Under the pieces are notes generated by a model. The model ran no database searches. It was not told the DNA's origin and saw only the letters and a program-made list of their open reading frames with translations. DNA of 64,000 bases from Plecoglossus altivelis (taxonomy: Eukaryota; Chordata; Actinopteri; Osmeriformes; Plecoglossidae), in assembly GCA_036571765.1 (NCBI GenBank), contig BROE01000016.1, positions 12,593,838 through 12,657,837 on the forward strand. The letters are read 5' to 3'. The translations under genes and the position numbers were made by a program. Each line of letters starts with the position of its first letter. Within the stretch, counting starts at the first letter, position 1. Shown one piece after another: positions 36,107 through 49,022 of this stretch.

Positions 36107-37997
36107 ACCTATTTGGGATACATCTTCTGTTTGGGTTTTTCATGTTGTTAAGTTTGGAGGGAGGTTTCTTGGATGTTAAAGTGATAACGTGGTTATAATT
36201 GAGGGATTTTCTTGATTTTATACAAACAAGGAGAAAGTAAACTGTGGTCGTTTTATGAATTATATAATGTGGTTTAAAAAAAAACGGTATATTGTCTTTC
36301 CAGTATTTAAAAAGGGGTCTTGTTTGGCCTTTGTGCCATTCTAATTACAAGACAACCAAATAGTGGGCGGTCTTCTGTCAGCCAACAAATGTCTTTGTGA
36401 GTCACTACAACAGTTATAGGTCTGTTTCTGTGATCTTTTCAACAGTTACATCAGTTACATTGATCTGATATGAGTGAGAGGAAGGGAGTGAAATAGATGT
36501 GTGTGGGTGCATGCGTGCCTTTGTGTTCTTTTCTTGTCGTGTTTGAGCACAGCTTAGAGGCCAAGAACATCCACTGCTCTGAGATCAGAGACAACCAGAC
36601 AAGATGGCATAGATAACATGATCAGAACGCTAACCGCAGATGCCCAGACGCATCTCCGTCGACAGCTCGAATAGTTACGTAAGCCATCTGATGTTGAAGG
36701 GAAGTGATGGAGAGATGGATAAAATGACATGAGGGCTGGATCCGAGATGTTGTCTATTTTCTCTGGAGATTTCCCCACCAGAGGATGAGACAGGCAGCGA
36801 GGAACGAGAGCCAAGGAAAGGCTTGGCTGAGACAGAAAAGCTGTTGTTTCTCAGAGGCTCCGGTCTGGGACACTGAGGTCGCTGGACAAGGAGAAGAGGT
36901 TACGTTTTTCTGGACGGCTGCCCAGCTTGTCACTGGCAGGAAATGATGATCCACTTGTTTCTTCATGTGCCGACAGAAAAAAGCCGACCAACAGGCCACA
37001 GCCTGAGCCCTCTGTCTCCCAGACCCCACTTTGCCCTACTTTCAACACAGCATATATATACATGTTTACTTTACAGGGGGAATTCAGGACAAACACATGT
37101 CTCGCCATATATCAAAACCATCTCTCACCACTGCCTGCAGTGTTTATGTCCATAGAGTATCCCTGTTCATCCCAGCAACAAGCACACTGGTGAGAGGTTA
37201 CACAAGAGCTGACAAGACACCTAATAAACTCAGCACATGATCCAAGGGGATTCAAATGGGGTGTTATTGCAGTATGTGTGTGTGGTTCAACACTTGGTCA
37301 ATACATGGTGGCCCTCAAGATGAGTTTGTTTATCTTGAGACAGTGCTAGTTACAGGATCTGGTGGGGTGTTTAATAGCAGTAAAACCACAAATAGGTTGT
37401 GTGTGTGTCTCACTACACGTGTCCGCACACATGTATGTGCGTGTGTCTTTGTTCTCCAAGTGTTACTTTTAATAACCACCCTTAGTACATAATTTCCCCA
37501 ACACAGCAGGTTGACTTGGCAGATAGGTCATCTACATGACCTCCCCACCACATTCAAACACTCTTGCAGTGCAGTCCTCCCTGGGCCTTACTGCTATCTA
37601 CAGCTACATTCTGCCACATGCAATGAGCCAGACTTGACAACGTGGCAGACTTGACAACGTTACACGAACACACACACACACAATGGCACTAAAATGCAGC
37701 AACCGGGTGTGAGGCACAGCCCAGCCACGCACAGTTATGCAACATGGGGGACAACCGTCAACTACATAACTGCATTTTGATTAGCAAAAAAAGAGATTAG
37801 AGCATTTTACTTACCACCAAATGATTCCAATACAATACAATCAGTGTGTGAACATGTGACATTGTCTGCAATGGAGCACAGCTGAAAGGCCAACAGATGT
37901 CATTTAGAGGGGTGAAGTAACACTTTCCCAGTCAAGTGACTTATGTAACACGTTTTTCATTGTAATCAGTGAGAGACCTAAAGCACTTGGCTTTATG

Positions 37998-38000
<3 letters not shown>

Positions 38001-38068
<68 letters not shown>
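38001..38068. repeat. (GT)n microsatellite
   Basis: Pure GT tract of about 68 bp ending in GCGCGC, one of the longest in the window. Confidence 0.95.
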
Positions 38069-38076
<8 letters not shown>

Positions 38077-38818
38077 TGACTGAATGGGGTCAAAGGAGCT
38101 GGCCCAGCAGCCATGCTGGCTGTGGACCTTCTAGAAGACTTCTGGCTGTGAGTCAGGTCTCTCCATCCTCCAGCAGCAGTATAATTGAGTACAGGCTGCT
38201 CAAAGTCTCCCCTCTCCCCTTGTAACCATGACAGACACAGCATAGACCAAAACAGACAAGGGGACCGACAGAAAGACAGACAGACTGGTCATTATACAGA
38301 CAAGCAGACAAGCAAACCGATAGGACTTGAGAAGATCAGTCATCCGTGTCTTTGAGTCGCTGTTCATGTCTAGAAGGACCAGGAGGAGTCTGGCAGTCTT
38401 CAGAGAGGATCAAACAGTACAGGTGTTCAACCTCATCAGGATGTTTTGCTTTGGAGGAGGCCACCACATCTGGGTTGAAATGTGTTAAGAATTACTGTAC
38501 TGTAGTAAATGCACCGTCTGCCTTTTAAAAGAGCTAATCTTATTTTCGTCATTATATGTTAGTCAAATACTACAGTTCAGACCGTGGTGCGTTACATTAG
38601 ATGTGCAAGCACTTTCACATGAAAGCATGTGACATCATAGCTCTATGTAGCATGTCAAATCAATGACATACTATATTACTCACTCCCCAAAACCCATTCT
38701 ATAGTGTTGTGTACCTGCAGAAAGAGGGGGAGTGAGATAGACAGTTTTAAACGGAAGAAGGAAAAAAAAATAAATGAAAAGAGAGTGAGCCTAGAGAGAA
38801 AGAGAGAGAGCCCAGTGA

Positions 38819-38826
38819 GTGAGAGA

Positions 38827-38864
<38 letters not shown>
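38819..38864. repeat. (GA)n microsatellite
   Basis: GAGA tract of about 45 bp within a longer purine-rich stretch. Confidence 0.9.
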
Positions 38865-38867
<3 letters not shown>

Positions 38868-39055
38868 TGATGTGCACTCATTTGGGCTTCTTCCAGGAAG
38901 TTGAGTTTAACAAAACAACAATCAAATCTTCAAAAGGAGCAAATAATTGTGCCCAGCTGAGAGCACCATAATGTTTGAATCTTTTATTGAGAAACTTATC
39001 CCTCTGTAGAAAGATCTATTTACCTCCTGAGCCCCCACTTCCCTGTCTGACACGA

Positions 39056-39060
<5 letters not shown>

Positions 39061-39117
<57 letters not shown>
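39061..39117. repeat. (CA)n microsatellite
   Basis: Uninterrupted CA tract of about 57 bp. Confidence 0.95.
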
Positions 39118-39118
<1 letters not shown>

Positions 39119-40416
39119 CCTTACTCTAGTTAAACTGCAGGGGATCTTGTGTATGGAGATGATAGCAGAACATTTCTTCATTTCATATAGGTGTGACGTT
39201 TAGCATGTTTCCACATGAGTGTCCCATTTGACACGTTTTGGGACCAACACTCTTTCTAGGGTTTCTGGAGACCTATTTGCACGTCTCGGATAGAGAGGCA
39301 GTGGACTGGTAGAGTGAGCTTTGTGTAGACATACAGCAACGCTGGGAGGGGAGGATTAGAACCTGATATTGAGAGAGGTAGGGGAGAGAACAGACTCCCT
39401 CTGAGGGGGTTTATTAAGTCGTGGCCTAGAAACCAGATGTAACCAGCCGGTCTCCCACACAAACACACACATTCACACACACACACACACACACGCTACC
39501 CCCCTCCTTACCCCTTGTTCCCACCGGCCCAGTCAGGCTCATGGCAGCTGGCCAGAACTTTTGTCTTGTTTTCAAACTTTGTGAGCTGACACAAATGTGA
39601 AGGCAGACTTGGCTGTTAGGAGAGAGGCCAAATCAAACCTACTTTCTACTTTGAGTCTCTGACCTCCTAGTGCGCTGCCTCACTGTCTTCAAAACAGCAC
39701 AAATCAAACTTGAACCAGAACACCAAAAAATCGACAATTTGACATTTATAGCATGACAATTAATTTATGGTCCAACGCAATAATAATTAATTCCTCAGCT
39801 CAGATGAAACTGAAAAACATAATTGAAAACATTATTCAAATGCTATCTTGCAAAAACGAGAAGTAGCGTCAGATCCCTTTTCAGGGCCCTGTCTTCCCTC
39901 TGTGGGCTTCGTCCATGTTGGAGGAGCTTCAGGCTTTAGAAATACAGAGAGAGTGGAGATGCTAAGTGAGGAGTCCTGCGTTACTGGAGTGCGGAGCCTC
40001 TGCAACAGCAGTAGCGATGTCCCCCTCTCTCCGGTGGTCGGCCCTGGCAGAGGAGCGCTGACAGGACGAAGCAGAAAGCTGCTCTGTCACATAGCTCTGA
40101 CAGAACAAAGACCCACACACTCACATACATCAGCGATAAGACCTATCTCTGTCTCTGCCCTGGTGTTTGCATTTCGGAGGGGCTTCTCCTCCCGTTCGTG
40201 CCCCTTGGCTTCTCCCTTTCTGAATTCTATGAAAGATTGGAAACCAATCTTGTGGTTTATTAAAACCATCTACAGCTGAATCTAATCTGCTTGATGTGTT
40301 TAGACAGACATCTGTGCTTATATTCTGGTGAGAAGTTGTGCAAGGGTTGGTCTGTGAGCCAAAGGGGGATGTTTTGACAACATGCAAACCTGTCAAAGTG
40401 CGCAGAGTTACTCTCA

Positions 40417-40423
<7 letters not shown>

Positions 40424-40508
<85 letters not shown>
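40424..40508. repeat. Compound (CT)n(CA)n microsatellite
   Basis: About 34 bp of CT repeat passes directly into about 50 bp of CA repeat, a classic compound microsatellite. Confidence 0.95.
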
Positions 40509-40513
<5 letters not shown>

Positions 40514-40569
40514 ACAGAACCCATGAGTGGATATCTGTTATCACAGAAAAGAGCTGGCTAGCTACAGCT

Positions 40570-41740
40570 GCCCTCAAGTGCCATAACCATACTCCTTCAC
40601 CCAGTGAGGCAGTGGTGTCACTTGGAGCGTGAAATGGAGGAATCCTCCACAGGTCCAGCACACTGACAAATCAGTAGCCCACAGCTCCACAGGCTTTGGG
40701 AACAGATCAGGTCACTAAGTCCTGTAATCACATCCTGAAGAGAAAATCTGTCCTGTCATATTCTAGAGGTGAAAGTCATAAATTACTGTGACAGCATCTT
40801 AGACTACAGCTGCTAGTTAAAGGAGATTTGAACACATACCACCATAAGATATCGACTGAAGTGGAACCAGATATAATGCATAAAACCAAACTGGACTGAT
40901 GTAAGGCAGTACGGATGTGTTTACATGTATCAGGTTCTGCCTGTATAAGGAACTGCATGATATGCACACAACTCTTGGTTTGTTATGTGAAAATGTTCCT
41001 GTCTCTGTCCTACCTCTATGCTCAGAGGGAGGGAGGGAGGGAGGGAGGGAGGAAGGGAGGGAGGGAGGGAGGGAGGGAAAGGGGGGAAAACAGAGACAGA
41101 GTTCAGAACATGACGTAATGGACCAAGCATGCCACGTACAACAGATGTTTATATTTCCACATATCTTATCTGCTTCATCCCATACCCCCCCCCCCCCCCC
41201 CCGCCCTCAAGTGCCATAACCATACTCCTTCACCCAGTGAGGCAGTGGTGTCACTTGGAGCGTGAAATGGAGGAATCCTCCACAGGTCCAGCACACTGAC
41301 AAATCAGTAGCCCACAGCTCCACAGGCTTTGGGAACAGATCAGGTCACTAAGTCCTGTAATCACATCCTGAAGAGAAAATCTGTCAGAGGTGTTCATCGC
41401 AATCTTAGACTACAGTGCTAGTTAAGGAGATTGAACACATAGATATCGATCTGCACACACATACCCAAACTTGGACTGATGTATGGCAGTACGATGTGTT
41501 TACATGTATCAGTTCTACCTGTAATAATGAACTGCAATGATATGCAACAATCTCTGCGTTTTGTATGAAAATTTTCCTGTTCTTTTCCTAACCTCTATGC
41601 TCAGAGGACGAGGAGGGAGAGGAGAAGGAGGGAGGAGGAGGAGGATGTAAAGCGGAACAGAGACTACAAACACCACCACACAACTCATTCTCATCAACAA
41701 AATGTTGATTATTTTCCACATCTTAATTCTTCTTTTTTCA
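40570..41740. repeat. 633-bp tandem duplication, second copy error-like
   Basis: Copy 1 runs from 40570 to a C homopolymer ending about 41202; copy 2 from 41203 to about 41740. The first 183 bp (40570-40752 and 41203-41385) are identical as read. The rest align throughout but copy 2 has very frequent single-base deletions, insertions and substitutions, including in simple repeats that are intact in copy 1. The pattern looks like a polished sequence beside a raw long-read gap fill and not like normal sequence divergence. Confidence 0.85.
41184..41202. repeat. C homopolymer at the duplication junction
   Basis: A run of about 18 C residues lies exactly at the boundary of the two copies. It is a typical place for short-read assembly to break. 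Confidence 0.9.
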
Positions 41741-43207
41741 TCCCCTCGTCCTCCACCCATTACCCACCACACGACCAGCTATATATCAATTCCAAACAAA
41801 GTTGAGAACACTCTACCGTGTCTGCTATTGACTGAAGGTTGAATGAGTATGTTCTTAATGTCACAATGTCGCAGAGCCTTCATAGCTTGTAGGATCTGTG
41901 GGAACTCCATTCTTCAAGAAACTAGATTTTGAATCTACTGCCTGGTTATTCAGCCACTGGGATAGTACAGTAAAACTGTACAGTAAAAACTCTCCCTTGA
42001 TTTGGTATCTAACCGCAAAACCATCTGCTCATCTGTAGATGGAAAACTCCCTAACAGTCAAGGCAGGTGTTTCCTATGGGAGTGTGTTGTCTGTGTATAA
42101 GCACGTGTGTGTGTGTGTGTGTGCTTGTGTATGCCTCTGCTCTGGGATAAATAATCTCACATAAAGACTTATTGATCCAGTAAACAACACTGGCAGGATT
42201 GTTCATTTGAATCAGATGATGGAATGACTCAAACTGCTGCTATTCCTCCCTCTGGCCACATCAATGGCTACTGTGTTTACTCCACAATCTTCTGTTTTAA
42301 CATTGGGTGTCCAAAACAAGTCCTAAGTGGTTGAATTGTTTTGGTCGAGGTTTGCATGTCAGTAGTTTTGTACTTTTCCAACCATGGTGAGCGCTGACTC
42401 ATTCTATAGCTGCTCTGTCCAGCAAGGAGTATCTTCACAGGAAGCTCTAAGGTCCACATCTAGTTTTCAGGCAGCGCTTTTCCTGAAATTCCATTGTCCT
42501 GATGGAGCTTTTTACGGACAGGATAAGATAAATTTGGAGGATGGAGGCAGTCAGGGATTCAGAGAAGGGGTGAAAAGGGGGAGGGCAGTAGTCATTCCTG
42601 TTATTGAGGAAACGTCAACGGATCTCTGTTAAAGCCTTGTACCCATCACCATGACACACAGAAACTGATACTCCAAACTGCACACGCACATGCACAGTCA
42701 CACATAGCCACATGATCTCTCACTGCTATCTCCAAACAGAGGCTAGCAACCTGAAACCAAAACAGCTGACATGACAACTTCCCGTTTCCTGATAGCTCAT
42801 GGATTAGCCGTGTCAGAGAGTTTCCGTTTTTGAGACTTGAGGGAAAGGGACTTCATGCCCCCTTCAAATCTCAGCAGACATGTCCTGTGAGTGTTGTGTG
42901 TGTGTGTGTGGGTACGTGTGAGTCTAGTCTCGGCTGCTGTGATCAAACACAGCCTTGTCTGTCTGAATACCTCGACCCTCCTGCTCCCCTGGCCTCCTGT
43001 CCTCCTCCACTGACGCCTCCCCCAGACTCCCTTCCACACACCTCCAACACAGCCTTGTCCCCCAGGCCACATTTCCCAGTCCTCCTCCCTCTCCCACCCC
43101 CAGACCCTCTGTCCCTCCCCAGTATTGATGTGGGAGGAACAATGCTGAACTCTGTGTACCATGAAGCACTGCGTAGGCATCCTTGCCTGAAAGAAGCCAT
43201 TCAGCCT

Positions 43208-43210
43208 CCT

Positions 43211-43263
<53 letters not shown>
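43208..43263. repeat. (CT)n microsatellite
   Basis: Pure CT tract of about 56 bp in a pyrimidine-rich region. Open frames on both strands here come from the repeat. Confidence 0.95.
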
Positions 43264-43266
<3 letters not shown>

Positions 43267-43843
43267 GCTGTCTGCAACTGGAGGGTTGTTTGTTTGTTTG
43301 TTTGCTAATCCCCCCCACCCTCTTTTCCTCCCATACACACACACTTCATCTATATCTCTCCATATTAATGCAACTCTGTTCCAGCACAGCTCAGTTGACA
43401 CGCATGAGGTCTAAAACTTGCACTGCACACTTTTTCTGCTCAAGTGGATGTCTGAGCTACAAATGTGCCATCTAACCCCTCGCTCGCCCTCATCCACCCC
43501 ATGTGCTAATTTCTATTACATAACGAAAATATCATGCATCTTTCATGGTCTAAAAATACCAGGCTGATAGTTCAGGCTAGTCCCAGTGACTGTAAGGATC
43601 ACAGACAACTGTGACACTCAACATCCAGGCTTAAAAGTTCTAATTAGAACCTCCAGACATTGCCTGGCAGACTGATCTCCACTGACTTGGACTAATATAG
43701 TTTTATTCATGTTACACCAAACAGTTGGACTGAGTAGGAAAACTTTGTCAGAAATTTGGAAATTCAAAATAGTTTTCTAAACTACTTACTGGTCTAGAAC
43801 TAACTACGTGCAGGGCAAGGCCAAGTTTGCTTTTCAATACCTC

Positions 43844-43844
<1 letters not shown>

Positions 43845-43907
<63 letters not shown>

Positions 43908-43919
43908 GTGTGTGTGTGC
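43845..43919. repeat. (GT)n microsatellite
   Basis: GT tract of about 74 bp with one GCGT interruption. Another GT tract lies at about 44,270-44,320. Confidence 0.95.
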
Positions 43920-46285
43920 CAAAGGAGAGTTCTGTCTTTGCAGGCAGGAGGACAAGCAACACATAATTCCAGCTAGTTGGGCTCCTGTGGTTCCCCAGCC
44001 ATCAGTCAAGTTTAATACCCACTCACAGTCAGCTTTGCTGGCCTGGAACCTGCACAAGGCCACCTTTCAGCTAGGCTACTTGGGGCTGCTCTGAAGGCTC
44101 AGGGTGAACTGGGGGACTAAGTGAGCACGATGACATTGAGTGCTGAACCTCAGATTGACAGCAGCCAAAAAAGTGGTTCCCTAAGACAAGAAAAAATATA
44201 AGTTATAACGATGTACAAAGTGATATTCATAAACTCCCAATATACCTATACCTGGCTAGCGGGTGGTTGTGTGTGTGTGTGTGTGTGTGTGTGTGCATGT
44301 GTGTGTGTGTGTGTGTGTATGTTTGCTTCTAGAAGTGGGAAACCCTGCAGGCCAGTTTCACCCAATAGGGCTGGCTCCACTGAGAGTCAGTATTGTTAAT
44401 GTACAGCCAGGAGCCTCAAGGTCTAGCTGGGGGTAACAAGCAGGGTCTGTTCAGCAGCGTCCAGTGACCATGGACTTATCTAGTTGGCATTGATGAAATG
44501 CGTCCTCAACTGGCTCATGTAGACCCCGATTCAAGATCTGCTAGTCTTTTCCCAACCTGCCGCTTGATAAGGAGACACAAATGTCAAAGTGACCACAGAC
44601 CAACAAGTTTTACCGCCACACAACCCGTACAATTACTCTCCGTCACGTCCTTGTACTGTTGTCAGTGATAGGGTCTCAATGACTGTCTTGTTCTTTGTGG
44701 CCTGCTCTTGATGACAGCTGAATGTTTGAGGGACAAAGTCCATTGGTGTATTTGTTCATATGCAAGCTGTGTCCATGCTATAACTCTCTTCTACACAGAC
44801 CCCAGTAGACCAGTCATTCACAATCCAAGTGTGTTTTGACAGCACTTATGTCATAATTTACTCAATTGATACATGGGAGAAAAGATACTGTATGACAGAT
44901 TAATGAAACTGATATTAGTCACTTTAAGTGTGTATACAGTTCAGCCAACATCAAGGCTAATTACTGTTTTCACTCTATCCATCTCCTTTTCGCTGTTGGG
45001 TGGCTTTGAATAGATTTATTTATGGAACCTATTTATAAATCTGGACCCAAAATAAATATGACAAATAACATAGTCGTTGCCCCCACCCGTTCACGAATGG
45101 GATATCGGTTAGTACAGACCTTTGTCTCAGTCCTCTTGACTCCTGTTGACCTGCCTTTCACTTGCACACAAACAAAGACACACCATACATGCACATATCT
45201 GCATGCGAGTACTCAAAAACACAAACACACACACATTTGCCGACACACACAACTCTTTAACAACTGAACTACAAAGACACAAAGCCCTCCCGTGTCAGAG
45301 ACATCCTGGCTGGGATGATGTGATGACATTTTTAGATTCCAAGGACAGTTCATTTCCTCTCTTCCTGGTGGCTATTGTGTTCCAGTGATACCATTGGTCC
45401 TTAGGGACCAGCTGTGGTTCCATAGCTGCGGACCCGCTAACAGAGGGTTGGAATGGAGGGCCTCACAAACGACTTTCAAGGGTCCAGAGCAGATGTGTTA
45501 GAGAGCTTAGTGAGTGAACTGTTTTCTACTCTGATTTCATTTGGACAACCTTTCAAGTGATATGTGCAAAAAGTAATGACAATATTCATTTATTACCTTC
45601 AGCTTTATGATTTTGGGACAAATACTTGTAATTGTGGCAATAGTTTCACTACCTTTTGTCAATAAACTGCAGAGTATAAATCAAGGTGGTGGACACATAT
45701 AGTTGTAATGCCATACAGATGACTTCAACGTTTACGTTCAATAGTCCAGCTCAACAGGATGTCTGACTAAATAACTCATGGTAAACCTGCCGCTATATAT
45801 CCTCGGGCAATATGTAACTGAGACTGTAAACATGTCTTGTCCATCTGGAGACAGCATGCTTGCTAGTGAGGGTATTCTGTTTACAAAAGGCTGGATTATG
45901 GAATCCTTGTAGGACCAGTTCAAAGTGTAGGTCATAGACAGACATAGAGAATCAAGGAAAGTCTGAAATCAAAATTTGTTGACAAAAACTCTCTTCGTAG
46001 CGTACAAAAACATACAGACAAAGAGGGACAAATCATTAAAAAATTTGAATAACGACATGACACATCTATGGTCTTGATTGACTGGTGTATTGTGGTGTAA
46101 AATACGATACAATACTGCTATCTTGTGGTGAGTCTTTGTGTCTTGTTGGGTGGCTTTTATTTTGAAAAACACTTACGGGAAGTGTAAAGGAAAGTCCGCT
46201 AGGATTCTATTAGGGATTTTTCCTTTCTTGACCCCCTGAAAATAGCAAGAGGAGCAGTTGTTGCTCGCAAAACACCAGATTGGCC

Positions 46286-48577
46286 ATGTCAGAAACTTAC
46301 GGTAGGATACCCTGACTGGTCCACCCGCATTGACAGCTCTCCGAGATAATGTCGGTGTATTGAAGACATCGCAATGTCTGGTGATAGAACTATGCTACCT
46401 ACAACTAGCTAGGTGGCTAAGATGTTTACTCATTGCAGAGCATCACATCAGTGCAGCCTGTATGTTGTGTTTACTCGCACAATGCGCATACTGTATTTGG
46501 ATCCAATTTTGAGCGACAAACATAAATGTCACGTCGAATGTATATTTTATTTAAATGTATGAACTGCATTTAAGGCGAAGATAAAAATGTGTTAAACCGC
46601 CTTTAAAGCAAATTACCCTGTTTGAAATGTGATGTAACGCGCTTGCTTGATAGCAAATCTCTTGTTATCTAAAAAGTCAAATTAATATGGCAGCATTAGA
46701 AATTGATAATCATAGCAATTGCTATTTCAGATGTGTTTGTAAATTCCATTTGTAATAGCCAAAGACCTACTGTTTATTTTCGTCTTGGCGCTCCTGCTGG
46801 ATCAGGATGGCGTGCCATCTGTGTTGTGTAATTGTTTTTTTTCTTTACTGTACTCAGATTTCCTGTTTAAATTCCTTGTAATTGGCAATGCGGGAACTGG
46901 GAAATCCTGTCTGCTTCACCAGTTCATTGAAAAGAGATGTAAGTGTGCACATACAGCTAATACGTGAACTCTCATGTACTTTGTGTTTATGTGGAATATT
47001 ATAAATAATTTGTAACTTGAAATCTCTCTAAACAGTTTTTCCTTTTTAAAATTATTTTCAGTCAAGGATGATTCTAATCATACTATTGGAGTGGAATTTG
47101 GCTCAAAGATCATCAGCGTAGTCAACAAGTTTGTCAAACTACAGATCTGGGACACTGCTGGACAGGAAAGGTTCAGGTACATGGCTGCACTCAGTTGGAT
47201 ACTGCTGCCTAGACAAGTATCTGAAGTCTGATTTAGCACTCCCACCCCCATGCCCCTAATTTAAAGGGTGTGTGTGCACACACCCTTTAAATTGTCCTTA
47301 GTTGTATTAGCAGCATCTAATAAAAACACATACCTGATGATCGACCTGTGTGCACATTATTCTATATTTATATTAAGGGACAATAAGTGTATACTATACT
47401 ATACTGTACTATACTATATATACTATAGTATAGTACAGTATGGTACTATACTATACTGTACAGCTAGATAAAAAGTGAGTATGCAGGACAGCTATGAAAC
47501 GATGGTACTGAGCCAGAAACCTACTGTATGCACACTAACAATACCGCTGTATACCACTGGCTGTAGTGTAACCCACTATAACCCCATTTTACTAGACTGA
47601 AAAATATCACTGATCAAATTACATCGTCATGCATAATGAATTGCATAACAAGGCCTTTTAGAAGCATTCTCCTTGCCAGAATTTTCTTCTGTGTGATTTG
47701 TGGCCAGCTCTCCAGCTGGTGTGGAGGAATAGCCTATTAGCCAACTTGCTGGCTAGATAACATACAAATACATGTACATGCTCAGCTTTATATAAAATAA
47801 ACATCTTGTGATCAATTGTCTATCCCTATACGTCATAGTAAAAGAGCAAGAAACATACAATATATTTGCTGCAGAGTCTACAACTGTTACATTCTGTTAA
47901 TAATTGACCTAATACATGGTAAAGTATTTGTTTAATTTGGTTGTTTGTAGATCTGTGACCAGGAGCTACTATCGAGGAGCTGCAGGAGCCTTGCTAGTAT
48001 ATGACATCACCAGGTCAGATTATACAATGTGTTCATTTAATAACAGTATGTCCAATTAGCTGACATTTAGTACAAGGGGGAATTTGAACCGATGACTCAA
48101 CAGCTGCTGGAAAGTGCTCTAACCACTGAGCTATACCTTTCCCTTAATCTTGGATAGCCACGACTGACTGTCTCTCTCTCTCACTCCCTCTCCCTTCTTT
48201 TCTCCCCATCCTCCGTGCTCCGTTCATTTTATGCTTTTGTCTCAGCCGGGAGACCTATAATGCACTTACCAACTGGCTGACAGATGCCAGAATGCTGGCC
48301 AGTCAAAACATTGTCATCATCCTGTGTGGAAACAAGAAGGACCTGGATGCTGAGAGGGAGGTCACCTTCCTGGAGGCGTCTCGGTTCGCCCAAGAGAACG
48401 GTACGCTGCGGCTGACTGTAGGAGAAGGAGTATCTGGATGTGTGTCTTTACTCTATAGTTATAGTGGAATTATCAGTCGTTGTAGAGGTGATTTAACGTA
48501 ATCGCCACTAGAGGTCACTGCTGAACTTCAGTTTGTGGCTTTGGCACTGTCTTTAGGGGTGTTAGCATTTGACTACA

Positions 48578-48638
<61 letters not shown>

Positions 48639-49022
48639 AGAGCTTATGTTTCTGGAGACCAGTGCTCTGACAGGGGAGAACGTAGAGGAGGCCTTCGTCC
48701 AGTGTGCCAGGAAGATCCTAAACAAGATAGAGTCAGGTACACCTCCAACACCTGACCTCTGACCTCCGACAGCGTTAACTAGTCACGTTCTTTTGTCAAT
48801 TAACCAATTGGAACTTTCAAGCCCTAAGGCATCTCAATGTAGTTTGTAAGTCTCCAGCGCTGTCCCTCCCTCTCCTCTCCATGTCTCACTCCTCCCTCCC
48901 CCCTAGGAGAGCTGGACCCGGAGCGGATGGGTTCTGGGATCCAGTACGGTGACGCGGCGCTGCGCCAGCTGCGCTCCCCACGCCGGGCTCAGTCACAGGG
49001 AGCCCAGGAGTGTGGCTGTTAG
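46286..49022 (+). CDS. rab4a: Ras-related protein Rab-4A
   Basis: Seven coding exons: 46286-46301, 46858-46938, 47062-47176, 47951-48013, 48246-48400, 48641-48736, 48907-49022, joining to 213 residues. Rab4A controls fast recycling from early endosomes to the plasma membrane. It starts MSETYDF, corresponding to the second Met of the longer human form. GNAGTGKS P-loop is at 15-22, the effector region has SNHTIGVEFGSK, then WDTAGQERF, NKKDLD and ETSAL (G5, exon 6). The C-terminus ends Cys-Gly-Cys, a geranylgeranylation signal. Conservation with mammalian Rab4A is very high, including GELDPERMGSGIQYGDAALR. Rab4A is favoured over Rab4B by the C-terminal segment and by neighbours rhou, ccsap and acta1. 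Exon 6 has a TG repeat in place of most of its pyrimidine tract. Confidence 0.97.
47258..47293. repeat. Near-perfect palindrome in rab4a intron 3
   Basis: Two 17-bp arms (AATTTAAAGGGTGTGTG and its exact reverse complement) are separated by only TG. The 36-bp element can form a hairpin or cruciform. Confidence 0.95.
47401..47441. repeat. AT-rich inverted repeat in rab4a intron 3
   Basis: Arms of 18 bp (ATACTGTACTATACTATA and its exact reverse complement) with a 5-bp spacer, flanked by further TATAC/TACTA units from about 47,390 to 47,460. It lies about 108 bp from the previous palindrome. Confidence 0.95.
48067..48143 (-). repeat. tRNA-derived SINE fragment in rab4a intron 4
   Basis: On the minus strand the segment reads like a degraded tRNA: an A-box-like TAGCTCAGTGGTTAGAGCA (A box core at 48123-48133) and a B box GGTTCAAATTC (48080-48090), spaced about 33 bp as in tRNA promoters. 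The anticodon stem does not pair well and no CCA-compatible acceptor stem is evident, so it is a SINE head or tRNA pseudogene, not a functional tRNA. Confidence 0.7.
48581..48634 (+). repeat. (GT)27 tract abutting the rab4a exon 6 acceptor
   Basis: The GT tract ends six bases before exon 6, leaving only TTGCAG as the acceptor. The usual pyrimidine tract is replaced by TG repeat, resembling an extreme form of the CFTR exon 9 (TG)mTn arrangement. Confidence 0.95.

Larger units (their letters stand above)
36127..46285. other. Repeat-rich intergenic region between rhou and rab4a
   Basis: About 10 kb without a recognisable exon on either strand. It holds at least ten microsatellites (CA, GT, CT, GA, GGGA) and a 633-bp tandem duplication. 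The same gap lies between RHOU and RAB4A in human, so distant regulatory elements for rhou could be here, but I see no motif strong enough to name. The promoter and 5' UTR of rab4a must lie just left of 46286. Confidence 0.6.

Noticed and set aside
42797..43414. Overlapping open frames of 180-194 codons on opposite strands
   Set aside because: Both cross the CT/GA repeat at 43208-43263 and are low complexity; no homology recognised.
48067..48143. Functional tRNA gene
   Set aside because: The A and B boxes are present but the anticodon and acceptor stems do not pair, so it is kept as a SINE or tRNA pseudogene.
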